64,000 bases of DNA, from assembly GCF_000017565.1 (NCBI RefSeq), contig NC_009719.1, positions 682,001 to 746,000 on the forward strand. Reading direction: 5' to 3'. Made by a program: the position numbers and the translations under genes. Below the pieces are notes generated by a model. The model did no database searches and had not been told where the DNA came from. It saw only the letters and a program-made list of their open reading frames with translations. Each line of letters starts with the position of its first letter. Position 1 is the first letter of the stretch. This document shows positions 9,039 through 20,246 of the stretch, piece by piece. Source of the DNA: Parvibaculum lavamentivorans DS-1. Its GTDB lineage: Bacteria > Pseudomonadota > Alphaproteobacteria > Parvibaculales > Parvibaculaceae.

Positions 9039-10338
9039 CGCCGCTCCTTTCCGCGCCTTGCGGCAGCAGCCGGAGCAGGGCGGCAAGGGCGCGGTCCGTT
9101 GCGCCGCTATCGGCATTGACGATTTCGAATGCGGCGCGGCAGAGCCTTTGCCGCTCGGTCTCGTTGTCGAGAAGGCGGCCGATAGTGACGGGGAGGGCGG
9201 TGCCATCCGCAATGCGTAACATCGCGCCGCCCTTCTCGAAGGCGGCATAGGCTTCCGCGAAATTGAAATCGCTGGGGCCTGTGACGAGCGCGCAATCGAG
9301 CCGCGCCGCCTCGAACGGATTGTGGCCGCCCTGCGCGCCGAGCGTGCCGCCGATAAAGGCGATGCCGGAAAGATTGTAGAAGAGGCCCATCTCGCCCAGC
9401 GTATCGCCGAGATAAATCTGTGTATCCGGTCCGATGTCATCGCCGGACGAACGGCGCGCGACGGCAAGGCCCATCGCGGCAAGTTCGGCGGCGATGGCCG
9501 CGCCGCGCGCGGGATGGCGCGGCACGATGACGGTGAGAAGGCCCGGATGCGCGGGCGCGAGGGCGAGATGCGCTTCCGCCGCCGCGCGTTCCTCGCCTTC
9601 ATGGGTGTTGCTGGCAAGCCAGAGCGGCCGCCCGGCCGTTGCCGCGCGCAGATGCGCAAGCGCCGCCGCGTCATGTTCGAGAGGGGCGGCATCATGCTTG
9701 AGGTTGCCGGGTTCTTCGACATGCGCCGCACCGAGATCGCGCAGGCGCTCCGCGCTGGCGCGGTCCTGCGCCATCAGCAGGCGGAAGCGCGACAGCAGAT
9801 TGGCAATGAAGGCGGGCGCGCGCTTCCAGCTCCGCCACGACCGCTTTGTGATACGCGCATTGACGAGCGCCAGCGGAACGCCGCGCTCATGCGCGAGGAT
9901 GATGAGGTTGGGCCAGAATTCGGATTCGACCCAGACCGCGAGATCGGGCCGCCAGTGATCGAGAAAGCGCGTGCAGTAATCCGGGTGATCGAGCGGTACG
10001 AACTGGTGGACCGCACCGGAGGGCAGCCGCTCCGCCATCAGCCGCGCGGAGGTGACGGTGCCTGTCGTCACCAGCACATGAAGGCCGGGAACGGCGGCGA
10101 TCAACCGCTCCGTCAACGGAAGAATGGAAAGGGATTCGCCGATGCTTGCCGCATGCAGCCAGACAAGCGGACCTTCTGGCCGGGCAAGCGAGGAAACGCC
10201 GAGACGCTCGGAAACGCGCGCCGCCTCTTCCTTGCCGCGCGCCTCGCGCCTCGCGAGAAAGTAAGGCACGGCGGGTGCCAGCGCATGCGTCAACGCCTTG
10301 TAGGCGACGAGGGCTGCGGAGCGAGGCTTTGCTTTCAT
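9031..10338 (-). CDS. waaA: 3-deoxy-D-manno-octulosonic acid transferase
   Basis: 435 aa. The enzyme (KdtA/WaaA) adds Kdo residues to lipid IVA on the cytoplasmic face of the inner membrane. An N-terminal anchor is followed by PLVWLHAASIGES, LVTTGTVTSARL, a WVESEFWPNLI block with the catalytic glutamate region, NARITKRSW and the GGTLGAQGGHNPFEAA nucleotide-sugar loop. It is followed by lpxK with overlapping codons and preceded by the DUF374 gene after 16 bp. Confidence 0.96.
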   Translation of the reverse strand: MKAKPRSAALVAYKALTHALAPAVPYFLARREARGKEEAARVSERLGVSSLARPEGPLVWLHAASIGESLSILPLTERLIAAVPGLHVLVTTGTVTSARLMAERLPSGAVHQFVPLDHPDYCTRFLDHWRPDLAVWVESEFWPNLIILAHERGVPLALVNARITKRSWRSWKRAPAFIANLLSRFRLLMAQDRASAERLRDLGAAHVEEPGNLKHDAAPLEHDAAALAHLRAATAGRPLWLASNTHEGEERAAAEAHLALAPAHPGLLTVIVPRHPARGAAIAAELAAMGLAVARRSSGDDIGPDTQIYLGDTLGEMGLFYNLSGIAFIGGTLGAQGGHNPFEAARLDCALVTGPSDFNFAEAYAAFEKGGAMLRIADGTALPVTIGRLLDNETERQRLCRAAFEIVNADSGATDRALAALLRLLPQGAERSGDA

Positions 10339-10354
10339 ATCGGAGAACGGCGGC

Positions 10355-11107
10355 TCAATGCGCTACCGCTCCCTCGTCGCTCGGCAAAGGGGCGCGGCCG
10401 ACCATGCGCTCGGCTTCCGCCGCAACGGCGTTGAGGCCCTGCTGAACCAGAAGACGCGCCGCCTCTATCTCCTCGGGGCCGGCATCGCGCGCCACATAGA
10501 TCGGTTCGCCCCAGACGACCGCTCCCCGGGAGAAGGGAAGGTTGATGGTGAAGCTGTCCCAGTTGTTGAGCCGGATGCGGGCGCTTGTCGTCGCCGCGAT
10601 CGGCACGATGGGCCGCCCGGAAAGACGCGCCAGCATGACGATGCCGTCGCCCGCGCGCCGCGCGGGGCCGGGCGGCAGATCGGCCGTGAGCGCCACGGAG
10701 ATATTTTCGCCCAGCGCACGCACCATGGCGCGCAGCGCGCCCGCGCCGCCCTTGCCCTTCTGCTTGTGGGCCCGTTCCTCGCCCTTCGGCACGCCGGCGC
10801 CGCGAATGGTGCCGACGCCGAGAATGCGCATGATGTTGGCGACGATTTCTCCATCGCCATGCTTGGAGACGAGAACGCGCACCTCGCGCCAGTTATGCCA
10901 GAAGCAGGGCGTCAGCATGTTCTGGCCATGCCAGCTCGTGGCGATGAAGGGCTTGTCCTCGGCCCAGAAGCGGGCCGCGATGTCGCCGCGGCGAACCTCG
11001 AAGCGGCCGGTGCGGCGCACGATGCGGATGAACTGCGCGATCAGCCAGGCGACGAAGGTCTGGAAGGTTTCGCTTTTCGTTATTCTTTTTTTCTTGCGAG
11101 CGGGCAT
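10355..11107 (-). CDS. DUF374 lysophospholipid acyltransferase-like protein
   Basis: 250 aa. The DUF374 family is related to the PlsC/LpxL acyltransferases: SWHGQNM carries a histidine in the position of the HX4D motif, followed by LVSKHGDGEIVANIM, IRGAG and TADLPPGPARRAGDGIVMLARLSGRPIVP. It has a Lys/Arg-rich N-terminus before a hydrophobic segment. Its place between msbA and kdtA is conserved in alphaproteobacteria and points to a lipid A or phospholipid role; the exact reaction is not established. Confidence 0.88.
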   Translation of the reverse strand: MPARKKKRITKSETFQTFVAWLIAQFIRIVRRTGRFEVRRGDIAARFWAEDKPFIATSWHGQNMLTPCFWHNWREVRVLVSKHGDGEIVANIMRILGVGTIRGAGVPKGEERAHKQKGKGGAGALRAMVRALGENISVALTADLPPGPARRAGDGIVMLARLSGRPIVPIAATTSARIRLNNWDSFTINLPFSRGAVVWGEPIYVARDAGPEEIEAARLLVQQGLNAVAAEAERMVGRAPLPSDEGAVAH

Positions 11108-11113
11108 CGGACC

Positions 11114-12997
<1,884 letters not shown>

Positions 12998-13131
12998 GAT
13001 GGCCTGTCTCTGTGGCTAAGCCCGGCGCGCATGCGCGTCCGCGATCGCGCGGACAATATCACGGCCCGCCCCGTGCCGCCATAAAGGCAGCAAATGGTAA
13101 ACGCTTCATCTAATTGGCATTTTCGCCTTTA

Positions 13132-13650
13132 TCAAGCGTTCAATACGGCAATGGCGATGGTCAGGTAAGTCGCGAACAACGTCCATCCGAGATAGGGCAC
13201 CAGCAACAGCGCCGCCAGCCGGCTGATGCCGAAAAAGGCAAGCATGGTGCCGATGATCGCGAGATCGAGCGCGATAATGGCGGCGATGCCGAGCGAGGGG
13301 CTCATCAGACCGAAAAAGACGATGCTCCAGCTGAGGTTCAGCGACAGCTGGATGCCGAACAGCGACAGCGCGAAGCCCGCCCTGTCGAAGCTGCCCGCCG
13401 CCCGCCAGACCAGCCAGGCCGAAATCGCCATCAGGAAGTAGAGGAAATTCCAGGCCACGGGGAAAACCCAGCGCGCGGGCGTGAGCGCCGGCTTTGCCAG
13501 GTCCTGATACCAGGTGCCGACGCTCGTGGACGTGATCGCGCCACCTGCCGCGGCGGCGAGAAAGACGACGGCCAGAAAGACGAAGAGATAGGCAAGGGAG
13601 ACGAGCGGGCTCGGTCCTGTGGCGGGCGCCTGTGTCCGGTCAGTGGTCAT
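13132..13650 (-). CDS. tspO: TspO/MBR family membrane protein
   Basis: 172 aa with five hydrophobic segments. Conserved features include WYQDLAKPALTPARWVFPVAWNFLYFLMAISAWLVW and LSLNLSWSIVFFG. The family binds porphyrins and sterols and tunes tetrapyrrole or stress responses in alphaproteobacteria. Its start overlaps the end of the DUF4170 gene by 11 bp. The 134 bp before msbA contains GTCCGCG/CGCGGAC and GCGCATGCGC palindromes of unknown role. Confidence 0.92.
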   Translation of the reverse strand: MTTDRTQAPATGPSPLVSLAYLFVFLAVVFLAAAAGGAITSTSVGTWYQDLAKPALTPARWVFPVAWNFLYFLMAISAWLVWRAAGSFDRAGFALSLFGIQLSLNLSWSIVFFGLMSPSLGIAAIIALDLAIIGTMLAFFGISRLAALLLVPYLGWTLFATYLTIAIAVLNA

Positions 13651-13879
13651 GCGTCCCTTCTTCCTGGTCGGGGTCCATCAGCCGGTGCAGATGGACGATG
13701 AAATAGCGCATATGCGCATTGTCCACGGTTCGCTGCGCCGCCGCCTTCCAGGCCCGGTGTGCCTCCGCATAGCTCGGGAAGATGCCGACAATGTCGAGCG
13801 CCCCGGTATCCTTGAACTCATGAGCCTCGAGATGGGTGAGTTCGCCGCCGAATACGAGGTGGAGAAGCTGTTTAGCCAT
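13640..13879 (-). CDS. DUF4170 small protein
   Basis: 79 aa using MAKQLLHLVFGGELTH as start. The short family member (FKDTGALDIVGIFPSYAEAHRAWKAAAQRTVDNAHMRYFIVHLHRLMDP) is a known neighbour of msbA and the CysQ-like gene in alphaproteobacteria. Function unknown. The acidic, His-rich tail ends in EEGTHDH. Overlaps tspO by 11 bp. Confidence 0.9.
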   Translation of the reverse strand: MAKQLLHLVFGGELTHLEAHEFKDTGALDIVGIFPSYAEAHRAWKAAAQRTVDNAHMRYFIVHLHRLMDPDQEEGTHDH

Positions 13880-13955
13880 AGGGGGTTCCGTTGAATGATG
13901 GTACCGCCGAAGCCCGTGACGAAGCCTAACACGCGATTCGCCCCAGGTGCGAAGC

Positions 13956-14762
13956 TTAGCTACGCAATTTAACGGCTCCGACTCTGGCAAAAAGCGCGTC
14001 GTAAAGCGCGGGTCCGGCAGCGAGCAGGCTTGGATGGCGCGTCGTTGGCCGGTTGTAGAGGAGCTGCGTGCCGTCATGGGTGGTCATGCGTCCGCCCGCC
14101 TCGTGGAGGATGAGGTCGGCGGCAGCGAGATCCCAGTCGTTCTTGCCGTTGAGCGCTAGCGTGGCATCGGCCTGCCCGCTCGCCACGAGTGCGATACGAT
14201 AGGCGACGGAATTGCGGTCCGATATGTCCATTTCGGGCCATGCGTCCGGCCAGGCCGGATGCTTGAACATCGGCGCGAAGGCGACCATCCGGCAGCCTTC
14301 GATCTCGCGGCAATCGCTGACCCTGATCGGTTCGCCATTGAGCCGCGCGCCCTCGCGAAGCGCCGCCTCGAAGAATTCACCTGTGGCGGGATTGAAGAGC
14401 GCGGCGAGCAGGGGGCGCCCCTCGGCGACAAGCGCGGCCGATATGGCGAAATGTGGCTTGCCCTTGGCGAAGGCCCGAGTGCCGTCGATCGGGTCCACCA
14501 CCCAGACGAAGGGACGGGAGAGGCGCGAGTCATCGTCCTCGGTCTCCTCCGACAGCCAGCCGTAATCCGGCCGGGCACCCATGAGCCGCGAGCGGAGAAG
14601 ATCGTTCACCGCGATGTCGGCCTCGGTGACGGGCGTATCGTCATGCGCCTTCGACCATTTTCTGAGGTCGGTCTGGTAATAACGCATGGCAAGCGCACCC
14701 GCTTCCCGCACGACATCCTTCAGCAATGTGAAATCGGCGGTACGCGCCTCAGGTTCCGGCAA
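13956..14762 (-). CDS. Inositol monophosphatase family phosphatase (CysQ-like)
   Basis: 268 aa. The metal-dependent phosphatase motifs are present: SEETED, WVVDPIDGTRAFAKG and WDLAAADLILHEAGG. The context beside pmbA and DUF4170 fits a 3'(2'),5'-bisphosphate nucleotidase that removes PAP in sulfur metabolism, but an inositol or histidinol phosphatase activity is not excluded. Its start lies inside the end of pmbA (14-bp overlap), so translation is probably coupled. Confidence 0.88.
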   Translation of the reverse strand: MPEPEARTADFTLLKDVVREAGALAMRYYQTDLRKWSKAHDDTPVTEADIAVNDLLRSRLMGARPDYGWLSEETEDDDSRLSRPFVWVVDPIDGTRAFAKGKPHFAISAALVAEGRPLLAALFNPATGEFFEAALREGARLNGEPIRVSDCREIEGCRMVAFAPMFKHPAWPDAWPEMDISDRNSVAYRIALVASGQADATLALNGKNDWDLAAADLILHEAGGRMTTHDGTQLLYNRPTTRHPSLLAAGPALYDALFARVGAVKLRS

Positions 14763-16113
14763 CTGTCATTCCTTCGACGCGAACGGTCGGCGCATTGGTG
14801 GTGTAGCGGAAGGAGAGATCGTCCGCGGGCGTGAGGTTGAGGAACATGTCGAGGAGGTTTCCCGCGACCGTGATCTCGCTCACCGGATAGGCGATCTCGC
14901 CATTCTCGATCCAGAAACCGGAAGCGCCGCGGCTGTAATCGCCCGTGACGCCATTGATGCCCATGCCGATCATCTCGGTGACATAGAGCCCCTGCTTGAT
15001 GTCGGCAATAAGCTCGGAGACGGAAAGGCAGCCCGCTTCCATATAGAGATTGGTCGTGGAGGGCGAGGGCGGGCCGCCGGTGCCGCGAGCGGCATGACCC
15101 GTCGTCGTGAGCCCGAGCTGACGCGCCGTCGCCGTGTCGAGCAGCCAAGTGGTGAGCGTGCCGTCCTCGACAAGTTGCATGCGGTGGTTTCTCACGCCTT
15201 CGCCATCGAAGGGCTTGGAGCGATGACCGCGCTTCATATGCGGATCGTCGACGATGGAAATGCCGTCCGCGAATATCTTCTTGCCCATCGAGGTCTTGAG
15301 AAAGCTCGTGCCACGCGCGATGGACGAGCCGGAAATCGCGCTCGCGAAATGACCGACAAGCCCGCCCGAGACGCGCGGATCGTAGACGATGGGAACGGAT
15401 TGCGACTTCACCTTGCGCGGATGGAGGCGGCGCACCGCCTTTTCGCCCGCAGCGCGGCCGATATCCTTCGGGCTTTCGAGATCCTCCGCATGTCGCTTGG
15501 AGGAGAAATCGTAGTCGCGCTCCATCGCCGTGCCTTCGCCCGCAAGTACGGAGCAGGAGAAGGAGGACGAGGTGCCGGCATAGGCGCCCGCGAAGCCGCC
15601 ACTGGTGACGAGGGCGACGCCGGAGCGCCCCCAGCTTGCGCCGGCACCGCTGGAATTGGTGACGCCGGGAACGGCAAGCGCCGCTTCTTCCGCTTCCGCG
15701 GCAACGGCGGCAAGCTGCTCCGCGCTCGGCTGGGGCGACTTGTCCTCGATATCGAGATCGGGCCAGTCGCGCGCGAGGAGCGAGGCATCGGCGAGGCCGC
15801 AATAAGGATCTTCCGGCGCGACGCGGGCCATGGCGACCACGCGCTCGATCATCGGGGCGAGCGCGGCTTCCGAAATATCGGTCGAGGAAACGCTCGCCTG
15901 TCTTTTACCGACAAAGACGCGCAGCCCCACATCGCGTCCCTCCGACCGCTCGACATCCTCGAGGCGGCCGAGCCGCCAGGAGACGCCGAGCGAGGTGCCT
16001 TCCAGTACCATGGCCTCCGCCGCATCCGCGCCTGCCTTTTGCGCGCGCTCGACCAGCATGGCTGCAATGTCGAGCACCGTTTCGGGCTTGTGTGCGGTGG
16101 CGGATGAGGACAT
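14749..16113 (-). CDS. pmbA: TldE/PmbA metalloprotease subunit
   Basis: 454 aa, starting at MSSSATAHKPETV (the extension to 16191 overlaps the next gene). PmbA forms a heterodimeric protease with TldD that matures or degrades modified peptides. Recognisable blocks include LGVSWRLGRLEDVERSEG, DPRVSGGLVGHFASAISG and INGVTGDYSRGASGFWIENGEI. It lacks the HExxxH motif, as expected for this partner. The partner tldD is in the same window at 45245-46678. Confidence 0.94.
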   Translation of the reverse strand: MSSSATAHKPETVLDIAAMLVERAQKAGADAAEAMVLEGTSLGVSWRLGRLEDVERSEGRDVGLRVFVGKRQASVSSTDISEAALAPMIERVVAMARVAPEDPYCGLADASLLARDWPDLDIEDKSPQPSAEQLAAVAAEAEEAALAVPGVTNSSGAGASWGRSGVALVTSGGFAGAYAGTSSSFSCSVLAGEGTAMERDYDFSSKRHAEDLESPKDIGRAAGEKAVRRLHPRKVKSQSVPIVYDPRVSGGLVGHFASAISGSSIARGTSFLKTSMGKKIFADGISIVDDPHMKRGHRSKPFDGEGVRNHRMQLVEDGTLTTWLLDTATARQLGLTTTGHAARGTGGPPSPSTTNLYMEAGCLSVSELIADIKQGLYVTEMIGMGINGVTGDYSRGASGFWIENGEIAYPVSEITVAGNLLDMFLNLTPADDLSFRYTTNAPTVRVEGMTVAGT

Positions 16114-16141
16114 GGAATGAAAGCCTTTATGAAGCGAGGTT

Positions 16142-16546
16142 TCAGACGAGCGCATACCACAGGCAGCCGATGCCGGCGACGAGCAGCGCAATCCAGGTCA
16201 GCAGCGTGCCGACAAGGCGCGGCGGCGTGGAGGCCCCGGTGCGCGAGACACCGATGGCGTGCAGGATGCGGCCGATGGTGAGCGCGAGACCGACGATATG
16301 AAGGACATAGATCGAAGCGGCCAGAAGGTGAAGGACCACAAGGCCGATCAGCGCGATGGGCGTGTATTCCACATTCACGATATGGGCGCGGCTGGCATTA
16401 TAGAGCGGCTCGTCGCTGCCCGTGCCGGTCATCACGTTGGACCGCACGCGGTTCGCGGAAACGCGGTAGGCGAGGAAGAGATTGATGAGAATGTTGAGGC
16501 CGGCATAGACGCCCACAATGGCGAGCGACGCGGAATAGAATGTCAT
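16142..16546 (-). CDS. MAPEG family membrane protein
   Basis: 134 aa with four hydrophobic helices. The pattern LAYRVSANRVRSN-GTG-EPLYNASRAHIVNVEYTPIALIGLVVL matches the MAPEG superfamily (eicosanoid/glutathione membrane enzymes), including the conserved R-x-x-x-N-x-x-E-Y region. It may be a microsomal-type glutathione transferase. It sits 28 bp upstream of pmbA on the same strand and is divergent from the macro-domain gene. Confidence 0.88.
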   Translation of the reverse strand: MTFYSASLAIVGVYAGLNILINLFLAYRVSANRVRSNVMTGTGSDEPLYNASRAHIVNVEYTPIALIGLVVLHLLAASIYVLHIVGLALTIGRILHAIGVSRTGASTPPRLVGTLLTWIALLVAGIGCLWYALV

Positions 16547-16655
16547 GAGTTCCTCCGGTGATGTGTCACGCTTTTTGAGGCAAATGGCGCCCTTGGCGGC
16601 CGTGCCGGGGCATGATTCGCTTGGTACGGGGAGACGCTAGCACGGGAAAAATGCC

Positions 16656-17174
16656 ATGACACCCGAAGGAACCGCCATCGAGATAAGGGTAGGCGACATC
16701 ACGAAGCTCACGTCAGACGCCATCGTGAATGCCGCAAATGAGCGGCTGGCGCCGGGCGGCGGCGTCTGCGGGGCGATTTTCCGTGCCGCCGGAGCGGGAC
16801 TGGCGGAGGAATGCCGGGCGCTCGGCGGCTGTCCGGCGGGCGAGGCCCGGATAACGGGCGGTTACGGCCTTCCCGCCCGATGGATCATTCATGCGGTGGG
16901 GCCGGTCTGGCGGGGCGGCGGCGAGGGCGAGGCGGCGCTGCTCGCCGGCTGTTACCGGAACGCATTGGCGCTGGCCGCGGAAAAGAAGCTGGAGACGATT
17001 GTCTTCCCGGCGATATCGACCGGCATTTTCGGCTATCCGGCGGACGAGGCCGCAAAGGTTGCGGTAGCAGCCTGCCGCGATCATGCGGGAAGACATGAGT
17101 TTCCGAAGCGGATCATCCTCGTCGCCTTCGACGAGGCGCAGGCAAAGCCGCTGAGGGCGGCGCTGGTGGGCTGA
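16656..17174 (+). CDS. Macro-domain protein (O-acetyl-ADP-ribose deacetylase-like)
   Basis: 172 aa, a single macro domain. The ADP-ribose-binding loops DAIVNAANERLAPGGGVCGAIFRAAG and FPAISTGIFGYPADEAAKVA are complete. The family (YmdB/MacroD type) hydrolyses O-acetyl-ADP-ribose or removes ADP-ribose from proteins. It is convergent with arfB, with a 2-bp gap. Confidence 0.94.
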   Translation: MTPEGTAIEIRVGDITKLTSDAIVNAANERLAPGGGVCGAIFRAAGAGLAEECRALGGCPAGEARITGGYGLPARWIIHAVGPVWRGGGEGEAALLAGCYRNALALAAEKKLETIVFPAISTGIFGYPADEAAKVAVAACRDHAGRHEFPKRIILVAFDEAQAKPLRAALVG

Positions 17175-17176
17175 TT

Positions 17177-17599
17177 TCAATCGTCGTTGGGACGCAGGCT
17201 GCGCAGTTTCTTCGTCGTGCCGCGCTTCACCTTCTCCTCGACGCGCTTTTGCTTTGCGGCGCGGCTTGGCTTCGTCGGCACACGGAATTTCGGTTGATGC
17301 GCGGCGGCGGCGATCAACTCGACCAGACGGTCCACCGCGTCGCGGCGGTTTGCCTCCTGTGTGCGGAAGCGATTGGCCGTGATGACGATGACGCCATCCT
17401 TGGTGAGACGCGCCCCCGCGATCCGCTCCAGCCGCTCCTTGGCGCGGCCATTGAGCGACGGCGAATTGCGGACGTCGAAACGAAGCTGCGCCGCGCTCGA
17501 CACCTTGTTGACATTCTGCCCGCCCGGCCCGCCTGCGCGAATGTAGGTGATGGAGATTTCATCATCGTCGATGGACAGCGCGTCTGTGACGGGGATCAT
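17177..17599 (-). CDS. arfB: Peptide chain release factor-like ribosome rescue protein
   Basis: 140 aa using MIPVTDALSIDDDEI. The catalytic GGQ loop (RAGGPGGQNVNKV) and the basic C-terminal tail (PSRAAKQKRVEEKVKRGTTKKLRS), which enters the empty mRNA channel, are both present, as in ArfB/YaeJ. It hydrolyses peptidyl-tRNA on stalled ribosomes without a stop codon. The upstream 120 bp is shared with the toxin-antitoxin module and contains two dyads. Confidence 0.93.
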   Translation of the reverse strand: MIPVTDALSIDDDEISITYIRAGGPGGQNVNKVSSAAQLRFDVRNSPSLNGRAKERLERIAGARLTKDGVIVITANRFRTQEANRRDAVDRLVELIAAAAHQPKFRVPTKPSRAAKQKRVEEKVKRGTTKKLRSLRPNDD

Positions 17600-17622
17600 G
17601 AGGCTACCGGTGGCTTTTCGAG

Positions 17623-17654
17623 CGTTATACTCAATCTGCGGCGTGAGTATAACG
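17623..17654. promoter_or_regulatory. Perfect 10-bp inverted repeat, putative operator
   Basis: CGTTATACTC and GAGTATAACG face each other over 12 bases. Each arm contains a -10-like TATAAC, one pointing towards arfB and one towards the toxin gene. Its place between divergent arfB and the HigBA-like operon suggests a repressor site or a bidirectional promoter; seen in sequence, function inferred. Confidence 0.5.
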
Positions 17655-17696
17655 TCTCCATCAGGGACTCGCGGCGTAAAAAATGTACTTGAAAAC

Positions 17697-17716
17697 ATAT
17701 GCCTTTGAAAGCATAT
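17697..17716. promoter_or_regulatory. Dyad immediately upstream of toxin start
   Basis: ATATGC and GCATAT flank 8 bases and end 4 bp before the toxin ATG. The dyad covers the place where a Shine-Dalgarno would be, and no strong one is seen. Candidate binding site for the antitoxin in autoregulation. Confidence 0.4.
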
Positions 17717-17720
17717 TTAA

Positions 17721-18110
17721 ATGAAGCAGTGGCAAGTTGAATTCCATGAGGAATTCGAAGCAGAGTTTGCAGATCTGTCTTTAGCGGTACGTGAGGAGCT
17801 TTTGGCTCGCGCCCTCATGCTTGAAGAGTTTGGCCCTGCATTGGGCCGCCCTGCCGTGGATACGCTGAATGCGTCGAAGCACGCCAATATGAAGGAGCTG
17901 CGTTTCGAAGCGGATCACGGGGTCTGGCGCGTCGCCTTTGCCTTCGATCCCGGACGGAAAGGCATTCTCCTTGTTGCAGGAGATAAATCGGGAGCAGGCA
18001 ACGGAAAGCGCTTTTACAAGCAACTGATTGCGAAGGCCGACAGGCGCTTCGACGAACATCTCAAGGCGACAAAACAGGTAAAAGGCAAAAAAGGAAAGAA
18101 CAAGAACTGA
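17721..18110 (+). CDS. HigB/Gp49-like toxin of a type II toxin-antitoxin system
   Basis: 129 aa. The RelE/ParE-fold Gp49 family (DUF891) is indicated by FEAEFADLSLAVREELLARALMLEEFGPALGRP, MKELRFEADHGVWRVAFAFDP, the LLVAGDKSG block and the Lys-rich end. Such toxins cleave mRNA at the ribosome. The stop codon overlaps the antitoxin ATG by one base, in the toxin-first order. Codon use is less GC-rich than in neighbours, consistent with acquisition. Confidence 0.88.
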   Translation: MKQWQVEFHEEFEAEFADLSLAVREELLARALMLEEFGPALGRPAVDTLNASKHANMKELRFEADHGVWRVAFAFDPGRKGILLVAGDKSGAGNGKRFYKQLIAKADRRFDEHLKATKQVKGKKGKNKN

Positions 18111-18493
18111 TGGGCAAGTCACTCAAGGAGATGATGGAAAAGCTGCCTGCGGACCGGCGCGAAGCCGTGGAAGCACGCGCGGCCTCGCTGATCGCCGAGG
18201 AGATGAGCCTGCGTGACCTTCGCAAGGCCATGCAGCAAACTCAGTCCAGTATCGCCCGCAAGCTGGATATTGGGCAGGAGGGCGTTTCCCGTATCGAACA
18301 GCGTGCAGACCTGCTCTTGTCGACCGCCCGCAGCTATGTTGAAGCCCTCGGAGGAGAGCTCGAACTTGTGGCCCGCTTTCCGGGGCGTGGGGAGGTCGTT
18401 ATCTCCCATGTGTCGGAGTTGACCGACAAACCGGCACGCCCGCCGAAAAGACAGCGAAGTCCTGCTCCGCGGAAAAAGAAAGTTTCTGCATAG
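18110..18493 (+). CDS. XRE-type helix-turn-helix antitoxin
   Basis: 127 aa. The HTH is at about residues 35-65 (LRKAMQQTQSSIARKLDIGQEGVSRIEQRAD), followed by a dimerisation segment and a Lys/Arg-rich tail. It is expected to neutralise the upstream toxin and repress the operon, probably through the dyads at 17623-17716. It starts on the last base of the toxin stop codon (TGATG). Convergent with ubiD. Confidence 0.88.
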   Translation: MGKSLKEMMEKLPADRREAVEARAASLIAEEMSLRDLRKAMQQTQSSIARKLDIGQEGVSRIEQRADLLLSTARSYVEALGGELELVARFPGRGEVVISHVSELTDKPARPPKRQRSPAPRKKKVSA

Positions 18494-18511
18494 AAGACAA
18501 ATATCGAGCCC

Positions 18512-20038
18512 TCACTTCCAGATCGGCTTGCCCGTGCCCGGCAGGCCGAGCTTCGACCATTTGTTCGTTACCGTGTCGATGACGTCCTGGTCCATGCGGA
18601 TCTGGCGGCCCCATTCACGCTTTGTTTCGGGCGGCCATTTGTTCGTCGCGTCGAGGCCGATCTTGCCGCCGAGGCCGCTTTCGGGCGAGGCGAAGTCGAG
18701 ATAGTCGATCGGCGTGTGCTCGACCAGTGTCACGTCGCGCACCGGGTCCATCCGTGTGCTGATCGCCCACATGACGTCCTTCCAGTCGCGCGCGTTGATG
18801 TCGTCATCCACCACGATGATCCATTTCGTATACATGAACTGACGCAGATAGGACCATGCGCCCATCATCACGCGCTTGGCGTGACCGGGATAGGCCTTCT
18901 TCATCGAAATGACGGCGATGCGGTAGGAGCAGCCTTCGGGCGGCAGCCAGAAATCCGTTATCTCCGGGAACTGCTGCTGCAACAGTGGAATGAAGACCTC
19001 GTTCAGTGCCTCGCCGAGCACGGAAGGCTCGTCCGGCGGGCGGCCGGTGAAGGTCGAGAGATAGATCGGGTCCTTCCGCATAGTGATCGCGGAGACGGTG
19101 AAGGTGGGGAATTTCTCTACCGAATTGTAATAGCCGGTGTGGTCGCCGTAAGGGCCTTCGTCTTCGTAATCGTCGAGCGAGACATGGCCCTCGATGACGA
19201 TTTCGGCCTCGGCCGGCACCTTCAGCGGCACTGTCTTGCAATCGACGAGCTCGACCTTTTGCCCCCGCAGGAGGCCCGCGAACTGGTATTCCGACAGCGT
19301 GTCGGGAACGGGCGTGACAGCGGCGAGGATGGTGCCGGGATCGGCACCGATGACGCAGGCGGCCGGAAGCGGCTCACGCTTTTCCTTCTTCCAGCGCGCG
19401 TGATGCTGCGCGCCGCCGCGATGCGCCAGCCAGCGCATGATCGTCTTGTTCGGGCCGAGCACCTGCATCCGGTAGATGCCGAGGTTGAAATCGTCTTCCT
19501 TCGTGCCCTTCGGCCCTTTGGTCACGACGAGCGGCCAGGTGATGAGTGGTGCGGGCTCGCCCGGCCAGCAGGTCTGGATCGGCAGATCGTTGAGGTTGAT
19601 GTCGCTGCCCTTCAGCACGACCTCCTGGCAGGGCGCGGAAGAGACCGTCTTCGGCTTCATCGCCATGACCGTGCGGAGCAGCGGCAGCATGGATATGGCC
19701 TCACGAAAGCCTCCCGGCGGCTCCGGCTGGCGGAGGAAGGCAAGAGCCTCGCCGACCTCGCGGAGATCCTTCGCATGGCGGCGCTCGATGCCGCCCATGG
19801 TGACGCCGCGCGCCACCCGCTCCACGGTGCCGAACAGGTTCACCAGTACCGGCATGGGCGAGGGGCGGCCATCGGCCATCTGCGCCTGCTCGAAAAGGAC
19901 CGCCGGCCCCTGCTCGGCCAGCAGGCGGGTCTGGATCTCGGTCATCTCCAGAACGGTCGAAACAGGTTCCTTCACCCGCGCGAGGTCGCCGCTGGCATCG
20001 AGCATTGAAAGGAATTCGCGGAGGGAGGCGTAGGACAT
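18512..20038 (-). CDS. ubiD: UbiD family decarboxylase
   Basis: 508 aa, starting at [14 protein letters not shown]. It decarboxylates 3-polyprenyl-4-hydroxybenzoate in ubiquinone synthesis using prenylated FMN. Characteristic stretches are [36 protein letters not shown]-like [38 protein letters not shown] and the invariant late motif [17 protein letters not shown]. UbiX, which makes the cofactor, is not in the window. Length is normal. Confidence 0.94.
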   Translation of the reverse strand: MSYASLREFLSMLDASGDLARVKEPVSTVLEMTEIQTRLLAEQGPAVLFEQAQMADGRPSPMPVLVNLFGTVERVARGVTMGGIERRHAKDLREVGEALAFLRQPEPPGGFREAISMLPLLRTVMAMKPKTVSSAPCQEVVLKGSDINLNDLPIQTCWPGEPAPLITWPLVVTKGPKGTKEDDFNLGIYRMQVLGPNKTIMRWLAHRGGAQHHARWKKEKREPLPAACVIGADPGTILAAVTPVPDTLSEYQFAGLLRGQKVELVDCKTVPLKVPAEAEIVIEGHVSLDDYEDEGPYGDHTGYYNSVEKFPTFTVSAITMRKDPIYLSTFTGRPPDEPSVLGEALNEVFIPLLQQQFPEITDFWLPPEGCSYRIAVISMKKAYPGHAKRVMMGAWSYLRQFMYTKWIIVVDDDINARDWKDVMWAISTRMDPVRDVTLVEHTPIDYLDFASPESGLGGKIGLDATNKWPPETKREWGRQIRMDQDVIDTVTNKWSKLGLPGTGKPIWK

Positions 20039-20246
20039 GGGGGGCTTTCCGGGATCGTCTGGCTTTTTCGACGGTTTATGCGGGCTGGAGCATGCCGCAA
20101 AGAGGCCTCGCGGCCCAAGCGCCAAAGCCGGGAGCGTCGGGATTTTGCGTGCCGAATTGAATTCAACCGTTAACAGGGCGCCAACCCTTCCATGCCTAAG
20201 CTGCCGCCAGTTCGCCCATCCGGGCGGGCAGAAGAGGGAGCGGATC

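Noticed and set aside
13026-13060. Palindromes GCGCATGCGC and GTCCGCG/CGCGGAC as a terminator
   Set aside because: Short stems in GC-rich DNA with no T-run; chance is likely.
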